DNA of 64,000 bases from Anodontia alba. Lineage: Eukaryota > Mollusca > Bivalvia > Lucinida > Lucinidae. The notes under the pieces were generated by a model. The model saw only the letters and a program-made list of their open reading frames with translations, was not told the origin of the DNA and did not search any database. Position 1 is the stretch's first letter; each line of letters starts with the position of its first letter. Below, one piece after another: positions 61,769 to 64,000 of the stretch. The translations under genes and the position numbers were made by a program. The stretch spans positions 47,402,478-47,466,477 of the forward strand of contig OZ024826.1 in the NCBI GenBank assembly GCA_964016985.1. Reading direction: 5' to 3'.

Positions 61769-62268
61769 CGTATAGACCATTTTAAACACTACGTCACACA
61801 ATAAACATCATTCGAAACCTCTCTGTCTTTAACGCAGACTACTTTCTAGACTCGTTCCTATTGGATGGCAGAAAGTTGTTGTTTACCTTTACCGGACAGT
61901 ACAATTGCCGATGTTTATTCAGAAAAATCGAGCTGTTTCATTCGTCAAAAGTTTCTTTTCAGAAGAGAATCTCATCGAGTGATCGTGCCGATATCGGAAA
62001 AATATCACTGAAACAGTCGTATTTGTCTTAGGAAAAACAGTCAGACTGCTTCTTAAAGCTGTATTTCAAAACACTAGAAAAAAATTACGATTAAATTTTA
62101 ACCAAAAGTCATTTATTTTCCAAACAAACCTGACTTGACTCCATTGGTATCAATGGAACCGGAAATGTTTTTGCCATCCACAATTTTTGGTCACGTGGCA
62201 ATACATTGTAATCACGTGGTCAGTAGCCCGGATAAAAACAATAACATTAAAATGGTCTATAGAGGCTA
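61769..62268. mobile_element. MITE-like element with TAGACCATTTTAA ends
   Basis: TATAGACCATTTTAA (61769) and TTAAAATGGTCTATA (ending about 62268) are a perfect 15-base inverted repeat that could include a TA duplication. The interior is non-coding. Confidence 0.75.
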
Positions 62269-62770
62269 TTGAATTCACTCAGTGAATCATCACATAAAAA
62301 CATGTAACTCAAATTAAATGACTGTGATGAAACAAGGATGAAGGCTTGTGACAAGTACCTCAGACACTGACAGCCAGAGCTAAAGAAAATCACTAGTGGA
62401 ACCACGATCCGAACACGGGCATAACATCAGGCATTAAAATGATTGTTTTTAATTCATTTGGTAGAATATTTCATTGTTTTCCATTATTAAACTCTCATTC
62501 GAAACGATTGTAATAAGTAAATTTTCACGCTGTTCAACGACCGGCTGTCAGTCAGCTGTCAAGACCGTGTTAAACGGATCCTGTCGGCGCCCCAATAACT
62601 GTCACATAGCGATTGCCCGTAGCAACATGGTTTTGTTTACAAACATGTCTGACTCAACAACCTGACATTGGGACAATCCGAATCGTCGAGAATTCACAAA
62701 ATCCCTGGACTGGCTCTAGTCTCCAGTGACTAAATAATCATTCTTATAATCCTGTTTGAGAATCCACTAA
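62269..62770. other. Unassigned stretch
   Basis: No gene, palindrome or repeat is recognised between the MITE and the next LINE fragment. Confidence 0.5.
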
Positions 62771-62774
62771 AATA

Positions 62775-64000
62775 AAACTAGGGATCTATCTTGGGGCCGC
62801 TATTATTTCTCATCTACATCAATGACATTGTAAACGAGCTCCAAGCATCAGTTAGATTGTTCGCAGACGATACAAGCCTTTATATAATAGTTGAAAATCC
62901 AAACACTGCAGCCACCATTTTAAATCATGACCTGAACCGTATCGATACATGGGCTGCGCAGTGGCTGGTTGATTTCAACGCTGCTAAAACTATTTCTCAA
63001 ATCTTATCATTGAAACGTAACCCGCCCCTGCATCCACCCCTGTATATGAACGGAATACCTATCACTGATGCTTCATCGCACAAGTACTTAGGCTTGACGT
63101 TCACCAATAACTGCAATTGGGCTGAACACATCAACAATATCACAGCAGCCGCCTGGACTAGACTAAATTTGTTACGTTCACTGAAATTTAAAATTAACAG
63201 ACATGCCCTCGAAAAAATTTATATCTCATTTATTAGACCCTTGCTTGAATATAGCGACGCAGTTTGGGACAACGCCTCTGTAGAAAGTAAAAAAAACAAC
63301 TAGAAGCAGTACACAACGAAGCAGCGCGAATTATAACAGGTGGAACAAAACTTTGTAGTATAAAGAACCTCCTTGATGACCTCGGCTGGGAATCTCTACA
63401 AGCTGGGCGCGAGAAGCACAAACTAATTATCTTTTATAAAATGGTAAACGGCCTTACACCTGAATATCTCCAATCTCTTATCCCACCAATTATTCAAAAT
63501 ACTACTACATATAGCTTAAGAAATTCCAGCGATCTTCGCAATGTTCATGTGCGATCAAACTTGTTTTATAACTCATTCATTCCAACAACAATACGTGCCT
63601 GGAATGACCTGTCTGACGAGATTAAGACCGCACCATCTGTTGCTTCGTTCAAATATCGACTTAATAATAATCTTAAAAAACCTCCGAAATATTACGATAC
63701 TGGCTCTCGTATTGGCCAGATCTTGCATGCAAGACTCAGAATGGAATGCAGTTCCTTAAATACGCATCTCTACAGGAAAAATAACGTCCCTAGCCCAACA
63801 TGTTCATGTGGGGGATTCGAAAGTACCTAGCAGTTCTTTTTCCAGTGCCCAAACTATGCAGTCACCAGAAGAAGGTATCTTTCGAACTATCTTCCTACCC
63901 TGAACACTAATCAAGCTCTTTATGGTATAGCTGATGCTTCTGTGGTAGAGAATGAAGCTTTATTTTCTAAGGTCCAACAATTCATAATACATTCTAAACG
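62775..64000 (+). pseudogene. 5'-truncated LINE (Jockey/CR1-like), runs off window
   Basis: Starts inside the RT palm at GSILGPLLFLIYINDIV, then LFADDTSLY (intact FADD box), WLVDFNAAKT, HKYLGLTFTNNCNW and YSDAVWDNASVESKK. An A8 run (63289-63296) shifts the frame. The sequence then continues through EAVHNEAARIITGGTK, MVNGLTPEYLQSLIP and CSCGGFEST, where a TAG (63828) interrupts, then QFFFQCPNY to the window end. The truncation at 62775 is typical of incomplete reverse transcription. Confidence 0.9.

Overview
This window is nuclear DNA of an animal, most likely a marine or freshwater bivalve mollusc. Its genes have introns with GT..AG junctions. The non-coding DNA is AT-rich and packed with tRNA-derived SINEs, palindromic MITEs and pearl/Helentron-like elements with tandem-repeat cores, as reported for bivalves. 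The species cannot be named from sequence alone.

Two conserved genes are supported, and they converge. (1) PCF11, a subunit of the pre-mRNA 3'-end cleavage and transcription-termination machinery, runs on + from position 63 to 20176. Nine exons are visible, giving at least 2,135 residues. The N-terminal RNA polymerase II CTD-interacting domain lies upstream of the window. (2) A Rab33-type small GTPase (Golgi and autophagy traffic) runs on - in three exons, 57436-57203, 47347-47310 and 43458-42993, encoding 245 residues. All exon phases agree in both genes. The genes have no evident shared pathway.

Layout: 1-20.2 kb is PCF11, whose introns hold SINEs, an internally deleted mariner, a MITE carrying a 128-bp tandem array, and a near-perfect 108-bp hairpin. 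20.2-43 kb is intergenic and is a mosaic of palindromic MITEs, many with TTAA at their ends, plus SINEs and one complete TRIM retrotransposon (36771-37303). 43-57.4 kb is RAB33, with a 9.9-kb first intron holding a pearl-like element with a 166-bp array, a broken RTE-like LINE with a MITE inside it, and a large foldback element with another transposon inside it. 57.4-64 kb holds a minisatellite, a triplicated module joined to decayed LINE reverse-transcriptase pieces, two MITEs, and a second LINE fragment running off the window end.

The most unusual object is the TRIM. It has 225-bp LTRs, an 83-bp interior, a tRNA-Pro-type primer-binding site, a polypurine tract and a 4-bp target duplication. 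Each LTR carries a tRNA-like block with intact-looking RNA polymerase III A and B boxes followed by a T run. No CRISPR, operon or prokaryotic feature is present.
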